Shown piece by piece: positions 25,706 to 36,191 of a stretch of DNA of 40,618 nucleotides (the first letter of the stretch is position 1; every line of letters starts with the position of its first letter). Position numbers and translations under genes: made by a program. Under the pieces are notes generated by a model. That model was not told the DNA's origin, did not search any database, and was given only the letters and a program-made list of their open reading frames with translations. Origin of the DNA: Bradyrhizobium hipponense (lineage in GTDB: Bacteria; Pseudomonadota; Alphaproteobacteria; Rhizobiales; Xanthobacteraceae); contig NZ_VSTH01000037.1 of the NCBI RefSeq assembly GCF_008123965.1, positions 1 to 40,618 of the forward strand, in the 5' to 3' direction.

Positions 25706-25989
25706 CTAAAAACCACCCGCTGTGCCTGCGTTTGATCTCGTCGATCCGGTCCACCCCATCACGTCTTCGGTCAACCCGATATCGCGGCGCAGCCAGTCGG
25801 AGGCCGGATATGTCTCGACCCGTTTGTACCGGTCCGTGCGTGAAGCCGCTGCCATGCGGCGCCGAGCGCGCGGGTCCACCAGCGGAGCCCAAGACTGCTG
25901 GCCTGAAGACTGCTGGCGTGAAGACTGCGGGCGCGAACGCCGGCAGCCTCGTTCGAGGAGTCGCAAGCTGGGCGAGATGACGAGGACAT
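25706..25989 (-). pseudogene. Decayed DUF1127-like small gene (probable)
   Basis: Two minus-strand frames look like halves of one short protein. From ATG 25989 one frame gives MSSSSRPACDSS, a five-residue repeat (SLHAS SLQAS SLGLR) and then WWTRALGAAWQR. The other frame, downstream, gives YPASDWLRRDIGLTEDVMG and stops at 25706. WW-x-R-A-x-x-AW-x-R followed by L-R-D-I-G-L is the outline of rhizobial DUF1127-type proteins, so a frameshift near 25810-25850 is suspected. The five-residue repeat comes from a 15-base tandem repeat. The evidence is compositional and I am only moderately sure. Confidence 0.42.
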
Positions 25990-25992
25990 TGT

Positions 25993-26901
25993 CTAGGCCG
26001 CAACTCTCACCCGCCGTTCGATCTCGCGATCGAGCGCGGCGGCGAGCTCGCTGCTGATCTCCACCATCGGCAGGCGTACCTCGGGGCTGTCGATGAGGCC
26101 GCTTCGCCACAGCCAGTACTTTGCAGGTGCGGGGCTGGGTTCGGCGAACAGCAGGCGCGTCAGCTCCGCGACCTCCTGCCAGCGCGCCAGCGCCGCGTCG
26201 TGATTGCCGCGCTTGAGCTCGGCATGGACCGCGGCGAAGGTCGCGGTCTCGACATGTGCTGACAGCACGATGCCGCCGTCGGCGCCATCGCAGAGCGCTT
26301 CGTGATGATTTGCGTCCTCGCCGGTGAGTACGCGAAAGCCCTGCGGCCGGTCGCGCAGCAGCGCGATGGATTGCGCGCGGCTCGCGCCGCAATCCTTTAG
26401 CCCGACGATGTTTGGATGCTCAGCGAGCCGCAGCAGCGTCTGGTTGGTGATGTTGACCGAGGTGCGATACGGGATGTTGTAGAGCGCAAGCGGCCAGGCG
26501 GCGTGATCGGCGAGCGCCTCGAAATGCGCCAGCAGTCCGCGTTGCGACGGTCGCACATAATAGGGACTGGCGATCAAATAGCCGTCGATCGGCCAGTCCG
26601 CGGTCTCATCCAGGCGGTCCTTCAGTCGCGACGTGTCGGCGCCGGAGAGCCCGAGGCAGATCGGCACCGTGCGGCGGCCGGCCGCCATCTCGTCGCGCAC
26701 GACGGCGACGAGGCGCTCGAGCTCGGCGTCTCGCAGCGTCATGCCTTCACCGGAGGTCGCCCCCAGGATGAAGCCGTCGACGGCTTGTCCGCTGTAATGC
26801 CGCGTCAGCCGCCGCAGCGACGTCTCATCGAGACGACCGTCGCGAAACGGCGTCACCAGCGGCAGCCAGAGCCCGTGCAAATGACTTGATAGGTCGGTCA
26901 T
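25993..26901 (-). CDS. DapA-family lyase/aldolase (dihydrodipicolinate synthase family)
   Basis: A 302-residue TIM-barrel class I aldolase of the DapA/N-acetylneuraminate lyase superfamily. Key residues are present: GATSGEGMTL near 47-56 (substrate-binding Thr/Ser), LALYNIPYRTSVN with catalytic Tyr141, and IVGLKDC with Schiff-base Lys169. The family includes dihydrodipicolinate synthase, and also sialate, keto-deoxy-sugar and hydroxyproline-pathway aldolases. The normal Gly-Thr-Thr-Gly-Glu of DapA is altered to GATSGEG and no lysine-pathway gene is adjacent, so I do not call it dapA. The ribosome-binding site AAGGAGA is good. A T-tract terminator lies 45 bases upstream of the start, implying attenuation or insulation (see findings). 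Confidence 0.9.
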   Translation of the reverse strand: MTDLSSHLHGLWLPLVTPFRDGRLDETSLRRLTRHYSGQAVDGFILGATSGEGMTLRDAELERLVAVVRDEMAAGRRTVPICLGLSGADTSRLKDRLDETADWPIDGYLIASPYYVRPSQRGLLAHFEALADHAAWPLALYNIPYRTSVNITNQTLLRLAEHPNIVGLKDCGASRAQSIALLRDRPQGFRVLTGEDANHHEALCDGADGGIVLSAHVETATFAAVHAELKRGNHDAALARWQEVAELTRLLFAEPSPAPAKYWLWRSGLIDSPEVRLPMVEISSELAAALDREIERRVRVAA

Positions 26902-26945
26902 GTTCCATCTCCTTCTCGGACAAGACCTGAGACGGAGGGCACATG

Positions 26946-26974
26946 AAAAAACCCCGTCCAGGCGGCGGGGTTTT
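26946..26974 (-). terminator. T-tract terminator upstream of the DapA-family gene
   Basis: On the minus strand AAAACCCCG (26974-26966), a nine-base loop and CGGGGTTTT, then TT, give a stem of nine pairs with six T. It ends 45 bases before the aldolase start and follows a 29-codon ORF and another hairpin. Confidence 0.88.
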
Positions 26975-26998
26975 CGAAGATTGCGGCGATGAGTCAGC

Positions 26999-27088
26999 CT
27001 AGCGCGCGCAATAATCCGAGGTCCCCGAACGGGGGCCTTTTTTCGAGACGGCTGCCTCGAACGAGATTGCGCACGACTTCGTGATCAT
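26999..27088 (-). CDS. Possible leader peptide, 29 residues
   Basis: ATG at 27088 opens a 29-residue ORF (MITKSCAISF..., ending SGTSDYCAR) that stops at a TAG 25 bases before the T-tract terminator stem. There is no ribosome-binding site, but promoter-like boxes put the transcript start at or within a base or two of the ATG, as for leaderless alphaproteobacterial trp leader peptides. Codons 17-23 run through a perfect hairpin (27020-27037). Five of 29 residues are Ser; there is no run of a single amino acid, so the sensed signal is unclear. Confidence 0.45.
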   Translation of the reverse strand: MITKSCAISFEAAVSKKGPRSGTSDYCAR

Positions 27089-27094
27089 TCGCAA

Positions 27095-27123
27095 ATGATG
27101 CGGGGTATGCGTGGAACTGTCAA
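27095..27123 (-). promoter_or_regulatory. Promoter of the leader transcript
   Basis: On the minus strand TTGACA (27123-27118, a perfect -35), a 17-base spacer and CATCAT (27100-27095, four of six matches to -10). The predicted start is about seven bases downstream, at 27088. Confidence 0.6.
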
Positions 27124-27152
27124 TACACGCGGAAAGCGAGAGCGAAATATTC

Positions 27153-27184
27153 AAAAAAAAGCCGGACTCGAACGAGCCCGGCTT
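27153..27184 (-). terminator. Strong intrinsic terminator
   Basis: On the minus strand AAGCCGGGCTCG, TT and CGAGTCCGGCTT form a twelve-position stem with one mismatch, followed by eight T in total. It could end the lysR transcript (180 bases away) or a small RNA begun from a CATAAT-like -10 box at 27305-27310. The 464-base gap 26902-27365 otherwise holds only the leader elements listed. Confidence 0.85.
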
Positions 27185-27365
27185 AAGGTATTGGCCACGT
27201 GAGGCCGACACAATCACCTTCCAAGAGGGATTACTGAACTCCTGAACTCCCGCGCCACTGGAGGAGGGGGACAAATGCGCAACGCGAAGGCTCAGTATGC
27301 AAACATTATGAGCTTGCCCCACGCCATGCAGCAACCGCCGAGGTCGCATGTCAGACATGCGGAAA

Positions 27366-28289
27366 TCAGGACGGCCAGCGTTGCGCCTTGCTCACCACGA
27401 AGTCGCGGAACACCTGCACGCGTGCGACCGTCTTCAATTCCTCGGGATAGACGAAATACGTGTCGAGTTGGATCGAGTCGGACTCGCCGAACAGCTGCAC
27501 CAAGCGGCTCTGCTCTTCGATCAGGTAGTCCGGCAGCGCGGCGATGCCGAGGCCCTGCTGACAGGCGCGCACGAGACCGAGGATGTTGTTCACCCTGAAA
27601 TAAGCTTCGCGCGGACCGCTGCCGTTGCGGCCGGCTTCGACCAGCCAGTTGCGGTTCTGCAGATGCGGCGCGAAATTGCCGTCGGAGAGCGTGATGATGC
27701 GGTGGGAGTCGAGCTCTTCCAGCGTTCGCGGCGTGCCGAAGCGCTTGATGTAGTCCGGCGAGCAGTAGGCGTGGAAGCCCATCGCGAACAGCTTACGTTG
27801 GATCAGATCCGGCTGCGTCGGCTTGCGGGTTCGGATCGCGACGTCGGCCTCGCGCATCGACAGGTCGAGCTCTTCGTCGGTGACGATCAGCGAGATCCGG
27901 ATTTCCGGATAGAGCGCGGTGAATTCGCCGAGCCGCGGGATCAGCCAGTTGATGCCGACGCCAGGCGTGGTCGTGATCTTGAGATCGCCGCTCGGCCGCT
28001 CGCGGCTGTCGGTCAGTTTCGCGCGCGCCGCCTGGAGCTGCATGAACACGTCATGCGCGGTGCGGAACAAGAGGTCGCCCTGCTCGGTGAGGATCAGGCC
28101 GCGGGCGTGGCGGTGGAACAGCGAGACCGAGAGCTCCTGCTCAAGCGCCGAGACCTGGCGTGACACCGCCGATTGCGACAGGCCGAGCTGCTCGCCCGCA
28201 TGCGTGAAGCTGCCCGCTTCCGCCGCCGCGTGAAACACCTTCAGCTTGTCCCAGTCCATATCCGTAAATCCGTCGCGTGTTCTAGCCAT
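27366..28289 (-). CDS. LysR-family transcriptional regulator
   Basis: A 307-residue LysR-type regulator. The N-terminal winged HTH is intact: DWDKLKVFHAAAEAGSFTHA, then GEQLGLSQSAVSRQVSALEQ (31-52), ending LFHRHARGLILTEQG. The C-terminal co-inducer domain (about 100-300) has the usual two-lobed pattern, including GDLKITTTPGVGINWLIPRL and CQQGLGIAALPDYLI. It lies five bases downstream of trxB on the same strand, so the two are co-transcribed and this regulator may respond to redox state or control trxB; that is inference. ATG 28259 is an alternative start. Confidence 0.95.
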   Translation of the reverse strand: MARTRDGFTDMDWDKLKVFHAAAEAGSFTHAGEQLGLSQSAVSRQVSALEQELSVSLFHRHARGLILTEQGDLLFRTAHDVFMQLQAARAKLTDSRERPSGDLKITTTPGVGINWLIPRLGEFTALYPEIRISLIVTDEELDLSMREADVAIRTRKPTQPDLIQRKLFAMGFHAYCSPDYIKRFGTPRTLEELDSHRIITLSDGNFAPHLQNRNWLVEAGRNGSGPREAYFRVNNILGLVRACQQGLGIAALPDYLIEEQSRLVQLFGESDSIQLDTYFVYPEELKTVARVQVFRDFVVSKAQRWPS

Positions 28290-28294
28290 GATCG

Positions 28295-29260
28295 TTATTC
28301 CGCTGCCGCGCGCTCGCTGGCGCGCAGGGCCAAGAATCGTTCGGCTTCGAGCGCTGCCATGCAGCCGAGGCCTGCGGCCGTCACGGCCTGGCGATAAGTC
28401 TCGTCGGCGACGTCGCCGGCGGCGAACAGACCGGGCACCGAGGTGGCGGTCGAGTTCGGGGCGACCTCGACATAGCCCGACGGTTTGAGCTTGACCTGGT
28501 CCTTCACGAGTTCGGTCGCCGGCGCGTGCCCGATGGCGATGAAGACGCCGTCGGCTTTCACCTTGGTGAGCGCGCCGGTCTTGACGTTCTTCAGGCGGAC
28601 ATGGGTGACCTTGTTCGGGTTGGCCTCGCCGCCGATCTCGTCGATGGCGCTGTCCCAGACCACCTTGATCTTGGGATGCTTGAACAGGCGCTCCTGAAGG
28701 ATGCGCTCGGCGCGGAAATGGTCGCGGCGGTGAACCACCGTGACCGTTGATGCGAAATTGGTCAGGAATAGCGCCTCTTCGACCGCGGTGTTGCCGCCGC
28801 CAACCACGATCACGTCCTTGCCACGATAGAAGAAGCCGTCGCAGGTGGCGCAGGCCGAGACGCCAAAACCTTTGAAGGTCTCCTCGGAAGAGATCCCGAG
28901 CCAGCGCGCCTGAGCGCCGGTGGCGAGGACGACGGTCTCGGCGAGGTAGACGTCGCCGGAGTCGCAGGTGAGGCGGAACGGCCGGTGCGAAGTGTCTAGC
29001 TTGACGACCAGGTCAGTCTTGATTTGGGTTCCCACATGGAGCGCCTGCTTCTCCATCTGCTCCATCAGCCAGGGACCCTGGATCACGTCGGCGAAGCCTG
29101 GATAATTCTCGACGTCGGTGGTGATGGTGAGCTGGCCGCCCGGCTGGATGCCCTGGATCAGGATCGGCTCGAGCATCGCACGCGCGGCGTAGATCGCCGC
29201 TGTGTACCCGGCAGGACCGGAGCCGATGATGACGACCTTTGCATGGACAGGGGCGGACAT
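28295..29260 (-). CDS. trxB: Thioredoxin reductase
   Basis: An FAD-dependent NADPH:thioredoxin oxidoreductase of 321 residues. The N-terminal FAD motif is VVIIGSGPAGYTAAIYAARA (9-28). The redox-active pair is in CATCDGFFYRGKDV (Cys137 and Cys140). The NADPH motif is VVGGGNTAVEEALFL (152-166). The C-terminal FAD block GLFAAGDVADETYRQAVTAAG is intact. The size and order fit the low-molecular-weight bacterial enzyme. It is followed closely by a LysR gene and divergent from an Lrp-family gene. Confidence 0.97.
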   Translation of the reverse strand: MSAPVHAKVVIIGSGPAGYTAAIYAARAMLEPILIQGIQPGGQLTITTDVENYPGFADVIQGPWLMEQMEKQALHVGTQIKTDLVVKLDTSHRPFRLTCDSGDVYLAETVVLATGAQARWLGISSEETFKGFGVSACATCDGFFYRGKDVIVVGGGNTAVEEALFLTNFASTVTVVHRRDHFRAERILQERLFKHPKIKVVWDSAIDEIGGEANPNKVTHVRLKNVKTGALTKVKADGVFIAIGHAPATELVKDQVKLKPSGYVEVAPNSTATSVPGLFAAGDVADETYRQAVTAAGLGCMAALEAERFLALRASERAAAE

Positions 29261-29365
29261 AGTGACAGGCGCCTTTCATGGGGATTGCAGCGCGGCGCGG
29301 AACGTGCCGGGAGGCCTCGCGGAGACGCTGAAATATCAGAGGTAATCTAAGCCTTCTGGTGAGCC

Positions 29366-29380
29366 ATGCAAGAATTGCAT
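29366..29380. promoter_or_regulatory. Inverted repeat ATGCAA-N3-TTGCAT
   Basis: A perfect six-base inverted repeat with a GAA spacer, in the trxB-lrp divergent region. With the neighbouring site at 29420 it may form an Lrp-type operator array. Confidence 0.4.
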
Positions 29381-29419
29381 TCCCAATCGGCGGATTTTTC
29401 CAACAGGGAACAAAAGTCG

Positions 29420-29438
29420 ATTGCGCTGCACGCGCAAT
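29420..29438. promoter_or_regulatory. Inverted repeat ATTGCGC-N5-GCGCAAT, probable Lrp-type operator
   Basis: A perfect seven-base inverted repeat in the leader region of the Lrp/AsnC gene, followed by AT-rich AAAATTGC. Lrp-family proteins commonly autoregulate through such dyads; binding here is inferred. Confidence 0.5.
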
Positions 29439-29523
29439 AAAATTGCTCATTCCGCCAAGACTGGGCTATGAGGTTGCGGCAAACCCACCCGATACCGCCA
29501 TAAAGGCCAGGAGTTCCATTCAC

Positions 29524-30003
29524 GTGTCGCGGAACCTAGACGAGATCGACTTCAAAATTCTCGCCGAGATCCAGGCCAACGGACGAATCACTAATGTCGA
29601 GCTGGCCAAGCGCGTCGGAATTTCGCCGCCGCCCTGCCTGCGCCGCGTCCGCGCGCTGGAGGAAGAGGGCTATATCCATGGCTATCGTGGCCTACTGGAT
29701 CCGCGGAAACTCGGATTCGACGTCACTGTGTTCGCCGCCGTGCATCTCTCCAGCCAGGCCGAGGCGGATTTGCGCGCCTTCGAGGAGTTCGTCCGCGCCG
29801 AGCCCTTGGTGCGGGAGTGCTGGATGCTGTCCGGCGAGGTCGACTTCATCCTGAAATGCGTCGCGCCCGACATGGCCACTTTCCAGGATTTCGTCACGCA
29901 CCTGACCGCGGCCCCCCATGTCCGCAACGTGCGGACCTCGCTGGTGCTGCACAATTCGAAATACGAGGCGGCCGTGCCGCTGGACGTGAAGGGACGGAGA
30001 TAG
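29524..30003 (+). CDS. Lrp/AsnC-family transcriptional regulator
   Basis: A 159-residue feast/famine regulator. The N-terminal HTH reads NLDEIDFKILAEIQANGRIT, VELAKRVGISPPPCLRRVRA and LEEEGYIHGYRG. The C-terminal ligand-binding (RAM) domain covers about 70-150, with FAAVHLSSQAEADLRAFEEF, WMLSGEVDFILKCVAPD and NVRTSLVLHNSKYEAAVPL. The GTG at 29524 was chosen because conserved sequence starts there and AGGAG is about twelve bases upstream; the frame to 29359 is non-conserved. It is divergent from trxB across a region with two palindromes, which fits autoregulation. Confidence 0.93.
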   Translation: MSRNLDEIDFKILAEIQANGRITNVELAKRVGISPPPCLRRVRALEEEGYIHGYRGLLDPRKLGFDVTVFAAVHLSSQAEADLRAFEEFVRAEPLVRECWMLSGEVDFILKCVAPDMATFQDFVTHLTAAPHVRNVRTSLVLHNSKYEAAVPLDVKGRR

Positions 30004-30044
30004 CTCGCTGTATCTCTCCCTCTCCCCGTTCTTGCGCAGCAACA

Positions 30045-30071
30045 AAAAGGCCGCGCTAAGCGCGGCCTTTT
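30045..30071. terminator. Bidirectional intrinsic terminator between lrp and greA
   Basis: AAAAGGCCGCG (30045-30055) and CGCGGCCTTTT (30061-30071) form an eleven-base perfect stem with a CTAAG loop and symmetric A and T tracts. It serves the convergent genes. Confidence 0.93.
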
Positions 30072-30101
30072 CAAATGTCGGCGCGTGCGACGGCAAAATC
30101 C

Positions 30102-30575
30102 TTACCGCCACTCCACCTTGGTGATCTCATACGCCTTGGCGCCGCCGGGTGCGTTGACCTCGACGGTCGAGCCTTTCTTCTTGCCGATCAGCGCGCGCGC
30201 GAGCGGCGAGGTGATGGAGATGCGGCCTTTCTTGGCGTCGGCCTCGACCTCGCCGACAATCTGCCACACCGCCTTCTTTTCGGTGTCCTCGTCGATCAGC
30301 GTCACCGTGGCGCCGAACTTGATGGTGTCGCCGGACAGCTTCGAGATGTCGATGATGTCGGCGCGCGCGAGCTTGTCCTCGAGTTCGGCGATGCGGCCTT
30401 CATTGTGGGACTGCTCTTCCTTCGCGGCATGATATTCCGCGTTTTCAGACAGGTCGCCGTGCGAGCGCGCCTCCGCGATATGCTCGATGATGCGCGGACG
30501 GTCCTCCGACTGGCGCTTCTTCAATTCTTCCCCGAGCGCGGCAAACCCGCCCGCTGTCATCGGAACCTTTTCCAT
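30102..30575 (-). CDS. greA: Transcription elongation factor GreA
   Basis: Rescues arrested RNA polymerase by stimulating transcript cleavage. It has 157 residues. The N-terminal coiled coil (about 1-77: [40 protein letters not shown]) contains the acidic tip residues D and E of GDLSENAEY. The C-terminal FKBP-like domain follows (about 80-157: [40 protein letters not shown], ending with the basic patch). It is monocistronic, 212 bases downstream of carB in direction of reading and ending at the bidirectional terminator. Confidence 0.97.
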   Translation of the reverse strand: MEKVPMTAGGFAALGEELKKRQSEDRPRIIEHIAEARSHGDLSENAEYHAAKEEQSHNEGRIAELEDKLARADIIDISKLSGDTIKFGATVTLIDEDTEKKAVWQIVGEVEADAKKGRISITSPLARALIGKKKGSTVEVNAPGGAKAYEITKVEWR

Positions 30576-30787
30576 CTTCTCTCTCGTCCTTCGATCGTGC
30601 GCCCCAATCCGCAGTTGGGCGCCCGCAACCTTGATTCGTCGGTATTCCGGGGCCCAAGACAGGGGCCGCCGGACGTTGACAGAAAGGGGCTAGGCGACGG
30701 AACAGAACTGCCACACGACCGGACTGTTCCTCCGGCCATTGTGGCCTCACTGCCAATCACTAAGCGGAGGCTTTGCCCCGCCAATGA

Positions 30788-34252
<3,465 letters not shown>

Positions 34253-34281
34253 CAACTCTCGCCGAAGTCGGATTTGGGCAC

Positions 34282-34310
34282 AAAAAAAGGGCGCGCTTGC
34301 TGCGCGTCCC
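34282..34310 (-). terminator. Intrinsic terminator of the MFS gene
   Basis: On the minus strand GGGACGCGC and GCGCGCCC pair with one bulged base, then seven T follow (34288-34282). It separates the MFS transcript from carB. Confidence 0.88.
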
Positions 34311-34396
34311 CTGTGGCCGAGAGCGCGTTGGTCTTCCTCGCGCGCGGGTGGGTCTTAGACCAGATTCCGGGGCGGCGAAACCCCGAAAAATGCCCA

Positions 34397-35566
34397 TCAA
34401 CCGGCAATTTTGACGGGTTTCGGCCGCGCCTGCCAGCCGCGGGCGAGATGCACCAGAAGCGACGCCGTAACGCTCGATCCGCCGATCCAGCCGAGGTCGG
34501 TCGGCGACAGCGTCGCCAGCACCGCGCCGCCCAGGGCGCCGCCGATGGCGAAGCCGAGATACATGGCGGAGGCGTTCAGCGAGAGCGCGATCATCGAGGC
34601 CTGCGGCTCGATCCGGATGATGCTGGCAATCTGGGCCGGATAGAACGCCCAGCCGGAAATGCCCCAGAGGAAGATCGCACCCAGCACGGCGTAATGCGCC
34701 TGCCCCGGCATCAGCTTCAGGACCAGCGAATGCAGGATCAACGCGCTCGCCATGCCGGCGAGTCCGAGCGCCGCGGTCATGAGCGTGCCGAGGCGGTCAG
34801 CCAGGACGCCGCCGAGCATGTTGCCGATTGCGGCCGCGCCGCCGAACACCAGCAGCGCAAGGCTGATCTGCGACGCATCGAATCCCAGACCGCGCAGCGG
34901 GACCGCGAAATAGGTGAACACGGTGAAGCCGCCGAGCGCCCATAGAATCGTGATCAGAAGTGCGATCAAGACATTGCCGTGACGCGCGACCGCCAGCCGC
35001 TCGCTGAGCGAAGCGGTGTTGCGCGGCAGGCCTTTGGGCAGACCAAGCAGCAGGCCGGCAAGCGCAACGGCGCCGATCAGGGCGACCATGGCGAAGGTCG
35101 CGCGCCAGCCGAACAGGCTGCCGACCAGATTGCCGAAGGGAACGCCGATGACGGTCGCGACCGTGAGGCCGGAGGTGACGAGGGCCACCGCGCGGCCGCG
35201 CCGTTCGGGCGAGGCGACCGCCACGGACACCGCGAGCGCGGTCGGCATGCACAGCCCGGAGCCCAGCGCCATCAGCATGCGCGAGGCCAGCAGCAGGGCG
35301 TAGTTGGATGCCACCATCGCCGCGAGATTGCCGGCGATGAAGATCGCCAGCGCCAGGGCAAGCACAGTGCGGCGGTCGATGTTGTTCAGCGTCACCGCCA
35401 GGATCGGCGAGCCAACGGCATAGGTGAGGGCGTAGGCGGTGACCAATTGGCCGGCGGCCGAGACGGAAATCGACAGGTCGGTGGCGATATCCGGCAAAAG
35501 CCCTGCAATAACAAAGCCTTCCGTGCCGATCGTGAAGGCCGCCAGGGCCAGCCAGAACACGCTCAT
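34397..35566 (-). CDS. MFS efflux transporter (DHA1-like)
   Basis: A 389-residue inner-membrane transporter with about twelve hydrophobic segments. It resembles the AraJ/YdhP/PbuE type of drug/sugar/nucleoside exporters: the start ALAAFTIGTEGFVIAGLLPD, the loop 2-3 motif A-like NNIDRRTVLALALA, SRMLMALGSGLCMPTALAVS, and the motif C region GLTVATVIGVPFGNLVGSLF (a GxxxG-P pattern typical of antiporters). Likely exports a small compound using the proton gradient; the substrate cannot be read. It is divergent from an ArsR-type regulator, with two matching operators between, so it is probably repressed by it. The ribosome-binding site is AAGGA. Confidence 0.92.
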   Translation of the reverse strand: MSVFWLALAAFTIGTEGFVIAGLLPDIATDLSISVSAAGQLVTAYALTYAVGSPILAVTLNNIDRRTVLALALAIFIAGNLAAMVASNYALLLASRMLMALGSGLCMPTALAVSVAVASPERRGRAVALVTSGLTVATVIGVPFGNLVGSLFGWRATFAMVALIGAVALAGLLLGLPKGLPRNTASLSERLAVARHGNVLIALLITILWALGGFTVFTYFAVPLRGLGFDASQISLALLVFGGAAAIGNMLGGVLADRLGTLMTAALGLAGMASALILHSLVLKLMPGQAHYAVLGAIFLWGISGWAFYPAQIASIIRIEPQASMIALSLNASAMYLGFAIGGALGGAVLATLSPTDLGWIGGSSVTASLLVHLARGWQARPKPVKIAG

Positions 35567-35582
35567 TCGATCTTGTCCTTAT

Positions 35583-35600
35583 GTTCAACGTTTATTGAAC
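35583..35600. promoter_or_regulatory. Operator copy 1, GTTCAA-N6-TTGAAC
   Basis: A perfect six-base inverted repeat. On the minus strand TTGACT (35622-35617), a 17-base spacer and TTCAAT (35599-35594) would drive the MFS gene, so a protein bound here would cover its -10 box. An identical-arm second copy is 43 bases away. Confidence 0.72.
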
Positions 35601-35625
35601 TATTGCAGGCGAGAGGAGTCAATTG

Positions 35626-35643
35626 GTTCAAGAACTATTGAAC
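35626..35643. promoter_or_regulatory. Operator copy 2, GTTCAA-N6-TTGAAC
   Basis: The same arms as copy 1 with spacer GAACTA. Its right arm TTGAAC also works as a -35 box with TATGAT (35660-35665) 16 bases downstream for the ArsR-type gene, so binding would repress that gene too. Confidence 0.72.
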
Positions 35644-35674
35644 ATTGCGGCTGCTTCGCTATGATTCCCGGATC

Positions 35675-36052
35675 ATGAGCCGCACACCCCTCCATCCCAC
35701 CCGCGAGCAGATCGAGCTGCCGATGGTCCTGGATTGCCTCAGCGATCCGATCCGGTTGACGATCGTCTACCAGCTCGCCCAGCAGGAACGTGTCAGCAGC
35801 GAACTCTGCTGCGGCGACTTCAACGGCCTCGCCGGCAAATCCAACCTCGCCTATCATTTCGCCAAGTTGCGCGAATGCGGGGTGATGCAGACACGCGTGG
35901 CGGGGACCAACCGGTTCATGCGGCTGCGCCGTGAGGATCTGGAAGCGCGCTTTCCGGGCCTGCTTGACGCCGTGATCAACTCCGCAGCCAAGGATGCCGA
36001 CCGCCTTCAGTTGCTATCCGGGTGCGATGTGGTCGACGCGGAGAGCAACTGA
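35675..36052 (+). CDS. ArsR-type winged-helix transcriptional regulator
   Basis: A 125-residue HTH regulator. The winged helix is VLDCLSDPIRLTIVYQLAQQ, then FNGLAGKSNLAYHFAKLREC (recognition helix region) and GVMQTRVAGTNRFMRLRRED (wing). The S-N-L-A-Y-H-F-A-K-L element matches ArsR-family helix alpha-R. The pair CC in SSELCCGDF could bind metal or sense oxidation but is not the classical ELCVCDL metal box. The start ATG at 35675 is only about three bases after the predicted transcript start, so translation may be leaderless. It is divergent from the MFS gene, with twin operators between; the pair is probably a self-contained efflux switch. Confidence 0.9.
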   Translation: MSRTPLHPTREQIELPMVLDCLSDPIRLTIVYQLAQQERVSSELCCGDFNGLAGKSNLAYHFAKLRECGVMQTRVAGTNRFMRLRREDLEARFPGLLDAVINSAAKDADRLQLLSGCDVVDAESN

Positions 36053-36127
36053 GTCGATTGTGCGCAGGTGCCGGGCCGAGGAAGCACCAGTTCGTCTACG
36101 CTTTCGCTTCGCTAAAGCTACGCCGGA

Positions 36128-36191
36128 CACGCTTCGCCCCTGCCGGTCTGGCGTGGCTGCGCCACGCGTAGCCCCGCAGGGGCGAAGCGTG
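36128..36191. repeat. Inverted repeat next to the tRNA-like gene
   Basis: CACGCTTCGCCCCTGC (36128-36143) and GCAGGGGCGAAGCGTG (36176-36191) are perfect 16-base inverse complements. The interior contains GCGTGGCTGCGCCACGC, itself a hairpin. The right arm touches the encoded CCA of the tRNA-like gene, so it may also act as its terminator structure. Confidence 0.82.

Noticed and set aside
27020..27043. Hairpin plus six T read as a plus-strand terminator
   Set aside because: No plus-strand gene lies upstream. The T run is the complement of two Lys codons in the minus-strand leader ORF, so it is better explained as part of the leader structure.
27275..27598. Plus-strand frame with an excellent GGAGGAGGGGG ribosome-binding site
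   Set aside because: Only the first 35 residues lie outside lysR; the rest is Arg/Ser shadow antisense to lysR. The strong ribosome-binding site is noted, but no family is recognised.
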